The notes under the pieces: generated by a model
What the model saw: only the letters and a program-made list of their open reading frames with translations
Databases searched by the model: none
Told to the model about the DNA's origin: nothing
Source: Mesobacillus boroniphilus
GTDB taxonomy: Bacteria; Bacillota; Bacilli; Bacillales; Cytobacillaceae
DNA: 64,000 bases
Assembly (NCBI RefSeq): GCF_018424685.1
Contig: NZ_QTKX01000002.1
Coordinates: 620,001-684,000, forward strand
Direction: 5' to 3'
In this document: piece after piece, positions 1-7,319 of the stretch
Layout: every line of letters starts with the position of its first letter
How positions within the stretch are numbered: position 1 is the stretch's first letter
Program-made: the position numbers and the translations under genes

Positions 1-549
1 GTTGAAGCCGAACGTGAAACAGATGAGCTGAAGAAAGCCGAGTACATGGAAGATAAAGTTGGGACGGAATACGATGGAATCATCAGTTCCGTTACGAACT
101 TTGGGATGTTTGTCGAGCTTCCTAACACAATTGAAGGCCTAGTACATGTCAGCTACATGACAGATGATTATTACCGCTATGATGAACGCCATCTAGCGAT
201 GATTGGCGAGCGAACAGGCAATGTCTTCAGAATCGGGGATGAAATCACCGTCCGCGTCATCAAAGTCAATAAAGATGAGCGCTCTATCGATTTCGAAATT
301 GTCGGCATGAAAGGTACTCCAAGACGTGAACGCCCTGCGGCACCAAAGGTCTTCAAGACTGGCAGCAGCGAGAAGAAGCCGCGTCGCGGAAAAGAAGAGG
401 AAGGCAAACGTGGCGGCCGAGGATCTGGCGGAAGAGGATCAGGAGGCGGCAGAGACGGCTCAGGCTCCGGTTCAAAACCAAAGAGCAAGAAGAAAAAGTT
501 CTTTGAGAACGCCCCAGCCGCAAAACGCAAACCCAAAAAGAGAAAATAG
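1..549 (+). CDS. rnr: Ribonuclease R, C-terminal part (partial)
   Basis: The reading frame is open from the first base, so the window starts inside the gene. RNase R is a 3'-to-5' exoribonuclease that degrades structured RNA and works with SmpB/tmRNA in ribosome rescue and decay of non-stop mRNA. The visible 182 residues hold an S1 RNA-binding domain (roughly fragment residues 18-95, with [15 protein letters not shown] and [11 protein letters not shown]). A basic tail of about 80 residues follows, rich in Lys, Arg and Gly, as usual for the RNase R C-terminus. smpB and ssrA follow, the conserved Bacillus order. The catalytic domain lies outside the window. Confidence 0.93.
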   Translation, partial: VEAERETDELKKAEYMEDKVGTEYDGIISSVTNFGMFVELPNTIEGLVHVSYMTDDYYRYDERHLAMIGERTGNVFRIGDEITVRVIKVNKDERSIDFEIVGMKGTPRRERPAAPKVFKTGSSEKKPRRGKEEEGKRGGRGSGGRGSGGGRDGSGSGSKPKSKKKKFFENAPAAKRKPKKRK

Positions 550-561
550 GCAAACTGAAAA

Positions 562-590
562 AGAGAGCTCCTGATGAAGGGGCTCTCTGT
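562..590 (+). terminator. Rho-independent terminator after rnr
   Basis: A 10-bp stem (AGAGAGCTCC with GGGGCTCTCT, one G-T pair) with a 7-nt loop starts 12 bases after the rnr stop. The T-tract behind it is short and interrupted, so termination may be partial. Confidence 0.6.
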
Positions 591-622
591 TGTCCTTTAA
601 TAAAAAAGTATACTTAGATTAG

Positions 623-797
623 TGTCTAGCTCCAGCGCCTAGCCCCTCGAGCCGCTTCGGTCCGCCCAATGAAGTCAAAGAGCGACTTCACTGGTCGGCC
701 CTCCGAGGCACACGATGTGCTAGACCCGCCAGCCACAGGACGTGGCGTTATCGGCGGGCAGCGCTTGTCGGGGCTGACCAAGGCGCTTGCGCTTTTC
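623..797 (+). repeat. Dispersed intergenic repeat, copy R1
   Basis: This non-coding block begins TGTCTAGCTCCAGCGCC and ends GCGCTTGCGCTTTTC. It recurs at 50868-51039 (same orientation, diverged), at 20485-20964 (opposite orientation, enlarged) and at 18804-18852 (only the two ends). Shared internal words include CCGCCAGCCACAGGACGTGG and GAAGTCAAAGAGCGACTTCA. It has no coding signal and no transposase. It lies between rnr and smpB, and the smpB promoter starts at its edge. Confidence 0.8.
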
Positions 798-798
798 A

Positions 799-827
799 TT
801 GTGACAGCGTTCGTTATTTGCTAAAAT
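799..827 (+). promoter_or_regulatory. Candidate sigma-A promoter for smpB
   Basis: TTGTGA (799-804) and TAAAAT (822-827) are separated by 17 bp, directly downstream of repeat R1 and 27 bp before the smpB start. It could give smpB a promoter independent of rnr. Confidence 0.45.
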
Positions 828-854
828 GTTAAACAATAGAAGGGGGAAGTTTTT

Positions 855-1322
855 ATGCCAAAAGGTGAGGGAAAAGTCGTCGCACAAAATAAAAAAGCAA
901 ACCACGACTATTTCATCGAAGAAACTTATGAAGCCGGAGTAGTTCTTCAGGGAACAGAGATTAAATCAATCCGTAACGGACGCGTCCAGCTAAAGGATTC
1001 ATACGCGAAAGTCCATAATGGTGAGTTATTCTTATATAACCTGCACATCAGCCCATATGAACAGGGAAACCGTTATAACCATGACCCGCTGCGGACAAGA
1101 AAGCTTTTGCTTCACAAACGCCAGATCAATCAGCTGATTGGTGAAACGAAGGAAGCAGGATATGCGCTGGTGCCATTGAAGATTTACCTAAAGAACGGAT
1201 ACGCGAAGGTTTTAATCGGTCTTGGTAAGGGTAAAAAGAACTATGACAAGCGTGAGACGCTAAAGAAGAAGGAAGCAGGCCGTGATATTGAGCGTGCATT
1301 CCGCGAACGCCAGAAAATGTAA
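855..1322 (+). CDS. smpB: SsrA-binding protein SmpB
   Basis: SmpB binds the tRNA-like domain of tmRNA and places it in the A site of stalled ribosomes. The 155-residue protein has the family's full length. It starts [20 protein letters not shown], carries the oligonucleotide-binding core ([21 protein letters not shown], about residues 30-50, here shortened) and ends in the basic helical tail [18 protein letters not shown] that enters the decoding centre. A strong AAGGGGGAAG SD precedes the ATG. Its RNA partner ssrA follows 150 bp downstream. Confidence 0.97.
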   Translation: MPKGEGKVVAQNKKANHDYFIEETYEAGVVLQGTEIKSIRNGRVQLKDSYAKVHNGELFLYNLHISPYEQGNRYNHDPLRTRKLLLHKRQINQLIGETKEAGYALVPLKIYLKNGYAKVLIGLGKGKKNYDKRETLKKKEAGRDIERAFRERQKM

Positions 1323-1350
1323 GCTTGTCAGCTGAGGAAGAGTGTACCAG

Positions 1351-1378
1351 TTGAAAAAAGTACTCAGTGTGTTATAAT
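1351..1378 (+). promoter_or_regulatory. Promoter of ssrA
   Basis: TTGAAA (1351-1356) and TATAAT (1373-1378) are spaced by 16 bp. The predicted transcript would start near 1385, about 87 nt before the mature tmRNA 5' end, so the precursor would need 5' processing, normally by RNase P. Confidence 0.6.
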
Positions 1379-1471
1379 AATAATTGTCACCAGTTAGTGA
1401 CAGCATAACTTAATGCTCGGCTTACCGAGTTCTCCTAACGTCTGTATCATGGATACAGCAACCTTTTATAT

Positions 1472-1830
1472 GGGGACGTTACGGATTCGACAGGGGTAGT
1501 TTGAGCTTAGGTGGCGAGTCGAGGGGATCGGCCTCGTAAAAACGTCAACGCCTATAACTGGCAAAGAAAACAACAACTTCGCTTTCGCAGCTTAATACTG
1601 CATAGCGGTTCGCCCCTCCATCGCCCATGTGGTAGGGTAGCGGACTCACTCTAAGTGGGCTACGCCGGATTCCACCGCCTGAGGATGAAGGAAGAGAACA
1701 ACCAGGCTAGCTGGCCGGCCGCCTGTCGGTAGGCAAAAGGACCAGCGAATCGCCAATATGCCGACTACACTCGTAGAAGCTTAAGTGCCAATATCTTTGG
1801 ACGTGGGTTCGACTCCCACCGTCTCCACCA
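1472..1830 (+). ncRNA. ssrA: Transfer-messenger RNA (tmRNA)
   Basis: tmRNA rescues stalled ribosomes by acting first as alanyl-tRNA and then as a short mRNA that tags the nascent chain. The ends GGGGACG and CGTCTCC pair as a 7-bp acceptor stem, the T-arm GGTTCGACTCC is present and CCA is encoded (1828-1830). The tag frame starts at the resume codon GGC (1560-1562) and reads GKENNNFAFAA followed by TAA (1593-1595). With the charged alanine the tag is AGKENNNFAFAA. The length of 359 nt fits Bacillus tmRNAs, and smpB lies just upstream. Confidence 0.97.
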
Positions 1831-1869
1831 ATACATATGTTGGTGGATTTTTATTTTGTTTTGTGACGT

Positions 1870-1914
1870 AAAGCATAAAATTTCCGTTTGGAAACTTTAT
1901 GCTTTATTTTTTTT
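1870..1914 (+). terminator. Terminator downstream of ssrA
   Basis: AAAGCATAAAATTTCC pairs with GGAAACTTTATGCTTT (16-bp stem with one wobble, GTTT loop), followed by a run of eight T. This is a strong intrinsic terminator about 40 bp past the tmRNA 3' end. Confidence 0.85.
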
Positions 1915-2016
1915 GGTGATTTTTTTTGTGATATCAATTCTATGTACAAAGCCAAGCACCCATATCGGAGACTTTCTATATATTAGTACATATTAGTTTG
2001 AATTGAGGTCTTTTTA

Positions 2017-2454
2017 ATGACGATCAGAAGAGCGACTCAAGCAGAGGCAAACTATATTGTTCAGCTTTCTGGGAAGGTGATGAAGGAGAGCTCGATGGGA
2101 TACGCAGAAAACAGTGTTCAAAATGCTTATAACTTATTTATGCCCATCATCCAATCCGGGGGCTATTTTCTCATTGATGAAGAGAATCGCCGGCTGAAGG
2201 GATGGATATTGTTGGCTACAGAGTTGAATATGGTGAAGAATCAGGTCATTGGGAACCTTCTTAGTGTATATGTATTTCCAAAATACAGAAAATCAGGTAT
2301 TGGCAAGGACCTAACAGCAGCGGCGATTCAAGAGTTTAAGGGACAGGGGATAAGGACGATCCAGCTTAATGTGTTCGAAGGGAACCCTTCCAGAATCCTC
2401 TGCGAAAACTTAGGTTTTAAACCGATTTCAACGGTAATGGAATTGGATATTTAA
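2017..2454 (+). CDS. GNAT-family N-acetyltransferase
   Basis: This 145-residue protein has the GNAT fold features. The N-terminus is TIRRATQAEANYIVQL. The central strand and acetyl-CoA-binding loop read LLSVYVFPKYRKSGIGKDL (about residues 86-104), and the C-terminal part LNVFEGNPSRILCENLGFK is typical of motif B. It would transfer an acetyl group from acetyl-CoA to an amine, but the substrate cannot be read from sequence. It stands alone, behind the tmRNA terminator. The SD (TTGAGGTC) is modest. Confidence 0.85.
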   Translation: MTIRRATQAEANYIVQLSGKVMKESSMGYAENSVQNAYNLFMPIIQSGGYFLIDEENRRLKGWILLATELNMVKNQVIGNLLSVYVFPKYRKSGIGKDLTAAAIQEFKGQGIRTIQLNVFEGNPSRILCENLGFKPISTVMELDI

Positions 2455-2662
2455 CAACGATTCGGCAAGGATGTAATGGATTTACTTGATGTAATACGAA
2501 CTTCATCTAGCACAATTCAATGACCTACAGTTTTGGCTCCACTTTAATCAGTCATGACTGTATGAACGCTGATTTAAAAAGAACCCCGGTCTCAATACTC
2601 ACTGGGCCCAAACGAAAACAAAGGGTGGTGCATATAACATTAAGAAGAGGAGGTTCGTCAGT

Positions 2663-3175
2663 ATGTATCCATATGTGAATTACAATCAACCAAATGACTA
2701 TAGATTCGGCGCTGGTATCGGATGGTGGCCGTTTTTAGGTGGTTTAGCAGGTGGGTTTGCGGGTGGATTACTTGGTGGTGCATTTTCTTCACCACGTCCA
2801 TTGCCACCGCGACCATACGGGTATCCTGAAGCTGGATTTCCAGGAGGTTCCTACCTTCCTCCTGCCGGTTATCCTGGAGCAAATATAGGAGGATATCCAG
2901 GCGCGGGTATAGGAGGATATCCAGGCGCGGGTATAGGAGGATATCCAGGCGCAGGTATAGGAGGATATCCAGGCGCAGGTATAGGAGGATATCCCGGTGC
3001 AGGTATAGGGGGATATCCGGGATCTGTCGGAGAGGGCTACCCAGCTTTAGGCGGAGCCGGATACCAGGATAATGCGTACCCATTTGTCGGCTATTCGGGA
3101 TTAGACTCGGTAGGATCAGGAACAGGATATCCTCCAGGTGCCCGAACAGCTTATCCAAAATTTTATGGAGTATAA
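2663..3175 (+). CDS. Glycine/tyrosine/proline-rich repeat protein, possible spore surface protein
   Basis: This is a 170-residue low-complexity protein. The N-terminal segment (MYPYVNYNQPNDY) is followed by a hydrophobic Gly-rich stretch (WWPFLGGLAGGFAGGLLGG, about residues 21-40). A tandem array of the octapeptide GGYPGAGI lies at about residues 75-122, and the C-terminus is Gly/Tyr-rich. A strong SD (AAGAGGAGG) precedes the ATG. CATATAACAT about 30 bp upstream resembles a sporulation sigma -10, which is weak evidence. Such Gly/Tyr repeats are common in coat, exosporium or surface proteins, and that role is inferred. No family was recognised. Confidence 0.7.
   Translation: MYPYVNYNQPNDYRFGAGIGWWPFLGGLAGGFAGGLLGGAFSSPRPLPPRPYGYPEAGFPGGSYLPPAGYPGANIGGYPGAGIGGYPGAGIGGYPGAGIGGYPGAGIGGYPGAGIGGYPGSVGEGYPALGGAGYQDNAYPFVGYSGLDSVGSGTGYPPGARTAYPKFYGV
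2885..3028 (+). repeat. 24-bp in-frame tandem repeat (6 copies)
   Basis: Units start at 2885, 2909, 2933, 2957, 2981 and 3005. Each encodes the octapeptide GGYPGAGI. The middle copies are nearly identical, while the first and last differ by a few bases, as expected of a slippage-prone coding minisatellite. Confidence 0.9.
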
Positions 3176-3224
3176 AAAGGTCCTTATGTAGGCCCGACAA
3201 GTTTTTCAAGCAGATAAAAATAAG

Positions 3225-3255
3225 GAGCTCAGAGAATATTTCTGGGCTCTTTTTT
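3225..3255 (+). terminator. Terminator after the Gly-rich protein gene
   Basis: GAGCTCAGA pairs with TCTGGGCTC (one wobble) and is followed by TTTTTT. It lies between two convergent genes. Confidence 0.8.
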
Positions 3256-3268
3256 GCTTATAGCTTGT

Positions 3269-4003
3269 TTATTGTTGCGGCTTTTGTCTGTCCAGCCGCT
3301 TTGTAAGCCAGAACGGCAAATATAAAATAAAGAAGGTAACAAGCGTAATGGCTTCTAATGAAAGGATGTACCACGGCCATGGTCCGAGATAGTCAATCAG
3401 CGACGGATTGACGGGTTTTTCGGAGATGTACATATAGTTTCCTTCAATCAGGAAGTTGACGATAAATACGATGAGTGTATAGACGTTCAGCCAGAGAAAC
3501 GCTTTCCAAATGGATTTCCCGGTCGGCCTGTATCCGGCTACAAATACCATGAACAGGTTGGCTACCACAGTTCCTCCATGGGAAACAAAGAAATGGATAT
3601 AGCGGTAGTGTGGGAAGGTATACAGGCTGATGTCCGGCGTGATCATCGCCTGCAGCGCGCTGCCGACACCGACAAAATAGGTGAATTCAAACAATGCATA
3701 TCTTTTGGTTAAAAGTAAAAGGGCTGAGAGGATGAGTGAGATACTGCTCAGATGAAGGGGCAGCGAATATTGGTAGCTCCAATGGCCGCTCCACCAAAGC
3801 CAAGCCTGCAGGCTAATTTCGGAAATGATCAGCACAAGAAATAATCCAACCCGTGCAATAACATTAATACGGGGATTTCTCAGCGGTTTACGAAGCGAGA
3901 ATAGCAGGATTATCATCAGCAGGAATGCTGCAAGTGTATACTGATGAACACTAGAAAATAGCTGAAAGACAGCTTCTGTACCCGGCTCAAAGAGTTCCCT
4001 CAT
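3269..4003 (-). CDS. ywaF: YwaF-like integral membrane protein (TIGR02206 family)
   Basis: The 244-residue protein has about seven hydrophobic segments. It carries signature pieces of the YwaF/TIGR02206 family, such as HWSYQYSLPLHLSSISLIL (about residues 75-93), YFPHYRYIHFF-like and LGPWPWY near the C-terminus. The biochemical role is unknown. The ATG at 4003 is chosen because GGAGGAG lies 5 nt upstream, whereas a GTG two codons earlier overlaps that SD. It converges on the Gly-rich gene. Confidence 0.8.
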   Translation of the reverse strand: MRELFEPGTEAVFQLFSSVHQYTLAAFLLMIILLFSLRKPLRNPRINVIARVGLFLVLIISEISLQAWLWWSGHWSYQYSLPLHLSSISLILSALLLLTKRYALFEFTYFVGVGSALQAMITPDISLYTFPHYRYIHFFVSHGGTVVANLFMVFVAGYRPTGKSIWKAFLWLNVYTLIVFIVNFLIEGNYMYISEKPVNPSLIDYLGPWPWYILSLEAITLVTFFILYLPFWLTKRLDRQKPQQ

Positions 4004-4135
4004 AAGCACTCCTCCAATCGCAATTTAGTTTTATTTTTCCAAATCACACTCCTACTTTAACATATTCTCAGCTAGCATATATATGGTTAGAAAAACATAC
4101 ATTTCATACGATTACATTTTTGAGGAGGGGAGAAC

Positions 4136-4570
4136 ATGCAGTTCTACTATGGCCAGCAGATGCCCTTGCGGATATTGGATGAAGCTGAGTTCTGGAAACA
4201 TCAGGAGGAGGAACATACTGTTGTGATCAGGGAGTTAACGCCTGATCTGGAACAAAAATATGTAGATGCCCTGAAGCAATGGGAAAAGGTATTGGGGGAG
4301 ACCCGCCATCAAGTTTTAAGATTCATCGAGACGGTGACGAGGTCGGCCAATTATATACCAGCCCAGCTTCATCAGCATGTATTGAAGCTGACCTCTTATT
4401 ATTTGCAGGAAAGTCTCGAGTTCATTAAATTGTGCGAGCAAATTAAAAATGAAAGTGAAGCGGTGAAAAACAACCCAACCGCCAAAGTGGTACTGGACCA
4501 TATCATCCGGGAATCAGAATACTTTGTCGGGATTGCACAGGCGCTCTTGTATCAGCAGACAACTCAATAA
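4136..4570 (+). CDS. DUF2935-like helical protein
   Basis: This is a 144-residue, predominantly helical soluble protein. The N-terminal AEFWKHQEEEHTVVIREL pattern (about residues 17-34) and the later HQHVLKLTSYYLQESLEFI resemble the DUF2935 family of Bacillus, whose His/Glu-rich helices suggest a four-helix bundle. Function is unknown. A strong SD (GAGGAGGGGAG) precedes the ATG. It is transcribed alone. Confidence 0.6.
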   Translation: MQFYYGQQMPLRILDEAEFWKHQEEEHTVVIRELTPDLEQKYVDALKQWEKVLGETRHQVLRFIETVTRSANYIPAQLHQHVLKLTSYYLQESLEFIKLCEQIKNESEAVKNNPTAKVVLDHIIRESEYFVGIAQALLYQQTTQ

Positions 4571-4683
4571 TAAAATCAAAATAAGCCATGTTATTGAGAC
4601 TGAAATCCTAGTTTTAAAATATTCGCTTATAGAAAGAAATCTGTTATGATTATATTGAAAAAAAGAAAAGGAGGAATTTTCCT

Positions 4684-5247
4684 ATGTATGATGTAGCAAT
4701 TATCGGAGCAGGCCCCGCAGGTGGAAGCGCAGCAATTTTCACAGCAAAGGCTGGCAAAAAAACAATCGTGCTGGATAACAATAAAAGCGTAACGAAGCGT
4801 GCCTGGATGGAGAACCACTACGGCGCTCCTGAAATCGCAGGACCTGACTTAGTTGAAACTGGCATCAATCAAGCCAAAAAACACGGTGCTGAAGTTGTTG
4901 AAACAACAGTGACTTCTGTCAGTAAAACAGACAACGGCCTTAAAGTCGTAACGGAAAACGGCGAGTATGAAGCAAAGCATGTCATCATCGCGTCAGGCAT
5001 GATGACTGATGTAGCGGAAGCATCAGCTCTTGCAACAAAAGATGGCACAGAGCCAAGAATCAAGACGATTTTCGATGTCGATGCTGCCGGTAAAACAAAT
5101 GTTGAAGGCGTTTGGGCTGCAGGCACTTGCGCTGGCGTAAGCATGCACACAATCATCACAGCTGGAGACGGTGCGAAGGTTGCAATCAACGTCATCAGTG
5201 AGCTGAACGGCGAGCGTTATGTAGACCACGATGTGTTAAAAGCTTAA
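4684..5247 (+). CDS. Short FAD-dependent oxidoreductase, thioredoxin-reductase-like but without the NADPH domain
   Basis: The 187-residue protein has an N-terminal dinucleotide-binding motif (DVAIIGAGPAGGSAA, residues 3-17) and a C-terminal FAD-binding segment (GVWAAGTCAGVSMHT and AGDGAKVAINV) as in thioredoxin reductases. Full reductases have about 310-330 residues with an inserted NADPH domain bearing a CxxC redox pair. Both are absent, so this is a flavin-only half. The frame is intact with a good SD (AAAGGAGG) and its own terminator, so it is not an obvious pseudogene. The electron donor and substrate are unknown. Confidence 0.75.
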   Translation: MYDVAIIGAGPAGGSAAIFTAKAGKKTIVLDNNKSVTKRAWMENHYGAPEIAGPDLVETGINQAKKHGAEVVETTVTSVSKTDNGLKVVTENGEYEAKHVIIASGMMTDVAEASALATKDGTEPRIKTIFDVDAAGKTNVEGVWAAGTCAGVSMHTIITAGDGAKVAINVISELNGERYVDHDVLKA

Positions 5248-5253
5248 CTGTAA

Positions 5254-5286
5254 AAGCCTTGCAGTAATCTGCAAGGCTTCGCTTAT
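5254..5286 (+). terminator. Terminator after the flavoprotein gene
   Basis: A perfect 11-bp stem (AAGCCTTGCAG with CTGCAAGGCTT) with a TAAT loop is followed by a T-rich stretch. Confidence 0.85.
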
Positions 5287-5354
5287 TTTAATAGATTGCC
5301 AGAGACATTTGCCATTTGGTTAAAGTGATACTCTGCTAAAAATGTCCGTGATTC

Positions 5355-5621
5355 TTAGTTGTTATATTTAAACTGGTCCTTGATCTTCCCATCCTCGTCG
5401 TGGATGTAAGCCATCGTTCCGGCTTCCTCTGCCATTCGCTTAGCTTCGCTCACAGCCTCGGATCTTGAGTCAGTAGTAAGTTCCGGGTCATTCTGTCCTT
5501 CTTTTTTAACAGCCCAGCCTTCTTCATCATGGGGAACAGCGTGGAATCTAGTATCACCCGTTCCAGCGCGGTCCTTGAAATAATCTTCACGTTCCATTCT
5601 GTTGTCATTATTCTTTGCCAT
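5355..5621 (-). CDS. Small DUF2188-type protein
   Basis: The 88-residue protein contains HAVPHDEEGWAVKKEG (about residues 27-42) and a later SEAVSEAKRMAEEAG helix ending in IHDEDGKIKDQF. This is the pattern of the small DUF2188 domain, in which a WxV strand and an xxGKI strand flank a helix. Its function is unknown. The frame stays open further upstream, but the ATG at 5621 is chosen because CGAGGAGG lies 7 nt before it. Confidence 0.75.
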   Translation of the reverse strand: MAKNNDNRMEREDYFKDRAGTGDTRFHAVPHDEEGWAVKKEGQNDPELTTDSRSEAVSEAKRMAEEAGTMAYIHDEDGKIKDQFKYNN

Positions 5622-5712
5622 GTAAATTACCTCCTCGATTGCTGGATTACCTATTAAAGGTATTATGAATTTACCCGAGCTAATCTGAAGGAAACAAGAA
5701 TATTTCTGCTTT

Positions 5713-6264
5713 TTAACCAGTTTCATCCAAATGATCTCTGGTGGAACCCAACGCCTGGATAACGGATCCAGCTGCCTGGATCCAGCTTCCTGCGGTATTG
5801 ATATTATCGCCGTCCCGACCCCGAAGCTCAATGATGCCTGCGATTGCTTGCATGGAATTCCCGATAATTTGAAGCAGGTTTCCATATATATTGTAGAGGG
5901 ATTCAGCTGACCGTTTCTCTCCTAAAGTGTCTGTGAGGGCAGCACTGCCTCCGAGAGCCTGCATTAAATTTCCTCTGATATCGAGTTCCTGTCCCGTGAC
6001 ATCTTCCACAGGAAGAATAATGCCAGCGATTACAGTAAGGTTCCCTGCTGCCTGGATTTGGTTTCCTATTTTCTCCATTGTAATAAGGACTTCACTATCT
6101 GCAATCAGTGCATTTCCTAAAGCCTGAAGCTCGTTCCCCCACAGATTAAAGCTGGTCAACTGGCTTTCGGTAAAATTCTTCAAGGGGGTGCTTCCGATTG
6201 CCGCGAGAGTGGTTCCGGATGCCTGAATCCATGCGCCAAACAGTTCCTTACGCTCATTTTCCAT
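5713..6264 (-). CDS. Repetitive protein with WIQAxG/GNxLQAxG motifs (DUF6944-like)
   Basis: The 183-residue protein is built from degenerate repeats of about 18-28 residues that share a G-N/W-x-hydrophobic-Q-A-x-G core. Examples are FGAWIQASG, WGNELQALGN, IGNQIQAAGN, RGNLMQALGG, YGNLLQIIGN and GSWIQAAGS. It resembles the DUF6944 repetitive family of Bacillus, whose function is not known. The ATG at 6264 is preceded by GGTGGAG with 6-nt spacing, and a GTG four codons earlier lies inside that SD. There is no signal peptide or membrane segment. Confidence 0.65.
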   Translation of the reverse strand: MENERKELFGAWIQASGTTLAAIGSTPLKNFTESQLTSFNLWGNELQALGNALIADSEVLITMEKIGNQIQAAGNLTVIAGIILPVEDVTGQELDIRGNLMQALGGSAALTDTLGEKRSAESLYNIYGNLLQIIGNSMQAIAGIIELRGRDGDNINTAGSWIQAAGSVIQALGSTRDHLDETG

Positions 6265-6448
6265 GGTAATCTCCACCTTTGACCTGCTACCATCTTATAC
6301 AGGCAAAAGGGGATTTGTTATACAAAAGAACAAGAAATCTGTATAGCCCAAGCTTTTGAAAAATAGGATTAGAAGTGAAGGAGTGTAGCCCGAGAAACAG
6401 GTGGGTTATCCCCCTATGTACTGAGAATCCGATGGTGGAGGTTTTGCC

Positions 6449-6877
6449 ATGGCAGTAGTAAAGCATACGGAGGCTGATGTCGATCTGTTGGCGCGATTGT
6501 TAAGAGCGGAGGCTGAAGGTGAAGGGCAGCAGGGCATGCTGATGGTGGGAAACGTAGGGATCAACCGGATACGTGCAAACTGTTCAGATTTTAAGGGCTT
6601 AAGGACTGTGCCACAGATGATTTATCAGGAACATGCTTTTGAAGCAACACAAAAGGGTTATTTTTATCAGCGGGCAAGAGAGACCGAGAAGAGACTCGCA
6701 AGGCGTGCGCTTAAAGGGGAGAGGCTGTGGCCGGCAAAGTTTAGCCTATGGTATTTCCGTCCGCCAGGGGATTGTCCACCGACATGGTACAATCAGCCAC
6801 ATGTCGGCCGATTTAAGCTTCACTGTTTTTATGAACCAACAGGTGAAGAGTGTGCGAATATTTATAACACCTTTTAA
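6449..6877 (+). CDS. cwlJ: Spore cortex-lytic hydrolase CwlJ
   Basis: CwlJ is a coat-associated cortex hydrolase activated during germination by Ca-dipicolinate. The 142-residue protein is full length for the family. It shows the Hydrolase_2 (SleB/CwlJ) domain: LLARLLRAEAEGEGQQGMLM with the catalytic-type Glu (about residues 13-32), VGNVGINRIRANCSDF, and the terminal ANIYNTF shared with B. subtilis CwlJ. It lacks a signal peptide, as usual. SD GGTGGAGG precedes the ATG. In B. subtilis cwlJ is followed by gerQ, but gerQ is not found here. Confidence 0.93.
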   Translation: MAVVKHTEADVDLLARLLRAEAEGEGQQGMLMVGNVGINRIRANCSDFKGLRTVPQMIYQEHAFEATQKGYFYQRARETEKRLARRALKGERLWPAKFSLWYFRPPGDCPPTWYNQPHVGRFKLHCFYEPTGEECANIYNTF

Positions 6878-6885
6878 ATAGCCGG

Positions 6886-6915
6886 ACTGCCTGGGTTATA
6901 CCTGGCAGTTTTTTT
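6886..6915 (+). terminator. Terminator after cwlJ
   Basis: ACTGCC pairs with GGCAGT, with an inner GG/CC pair, followed by seven T. Confidence 0.8.
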
Positions 6916-7059
6916 GTGTTCCTATTGAACGGGCAGGAGCAGATTGTTGCAAACCTCCCTAAGCTAAGAAATGATTTGACTGGAATAAGTGCCGGACAGC
7001 AGCAGTTGTTAGCCGGATTTGGCACCCAGTTGAATCAGCTCACAGACGTAAGAGTATAG
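6916..7059 (+). pseudogene. Possible gene remnant encoding a Gln/Leu-rich coiled segment
   Basis: A frame open from 6916 to the TAG at 7057-7059 encodes NGQEQIVANLPKLRND and then LTGISAGQQQLLAGFGTQLN, a heptad-like pattern seen in long coiled-coil proteins. There is no ATG and no SD, and it begins inside the T-tract of the cwlJ terminator. It may be the 3' remnant of a larger gene or a chance frame. Confidence 0.25.
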
Positions 7060-7251
7060 GCAAGGCAGATTTCGAATGAATCATAGTTTTGAAAATAGAA
7101 CACACATGAAAAGAGGCATATCATAATGGCTGCCTTTCTCTACTGTTAGCACCCATCCACTCCGCATTGATAAACTTTCAGGGAAATTTTTATTGCCTAA
7201 AATCCACGGAAACCATAAGATGGAAATATCAAACTTAAAGGGGATAGAATA

Positions 7252-7308
7252 TTGCGTATATATAACTTGTTTTTTTCAGATGAAGAGGTGAAATTAATAC
7301 TAGAATAG
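7252..7308 (+). CDS. Possible leader peptide upstream of an acetyltransferase gene
   Basis: An 18-codon frame starts with TTG, 8 nt after a good SD (AAAGGGG, 7237-7243), and reads MRIYNLFFSDEEVKLILE. It stops 11 bp before the next gene's ATG. It could be a translated leader, a remnant or chance. Confidence 0.25.
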   Translation: MRIYNLFFSDEEVKLILE

Positions 7309-7319
7309 GAGAAAAAATA

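Noticed and set aside
2658..3209. 183-residue minus-strand frame opposite the Gly-rich gene
   Set aside because: It is the antisense of a tandem repeat; the plus frame has an SD and terminator, the minus frame has neither.
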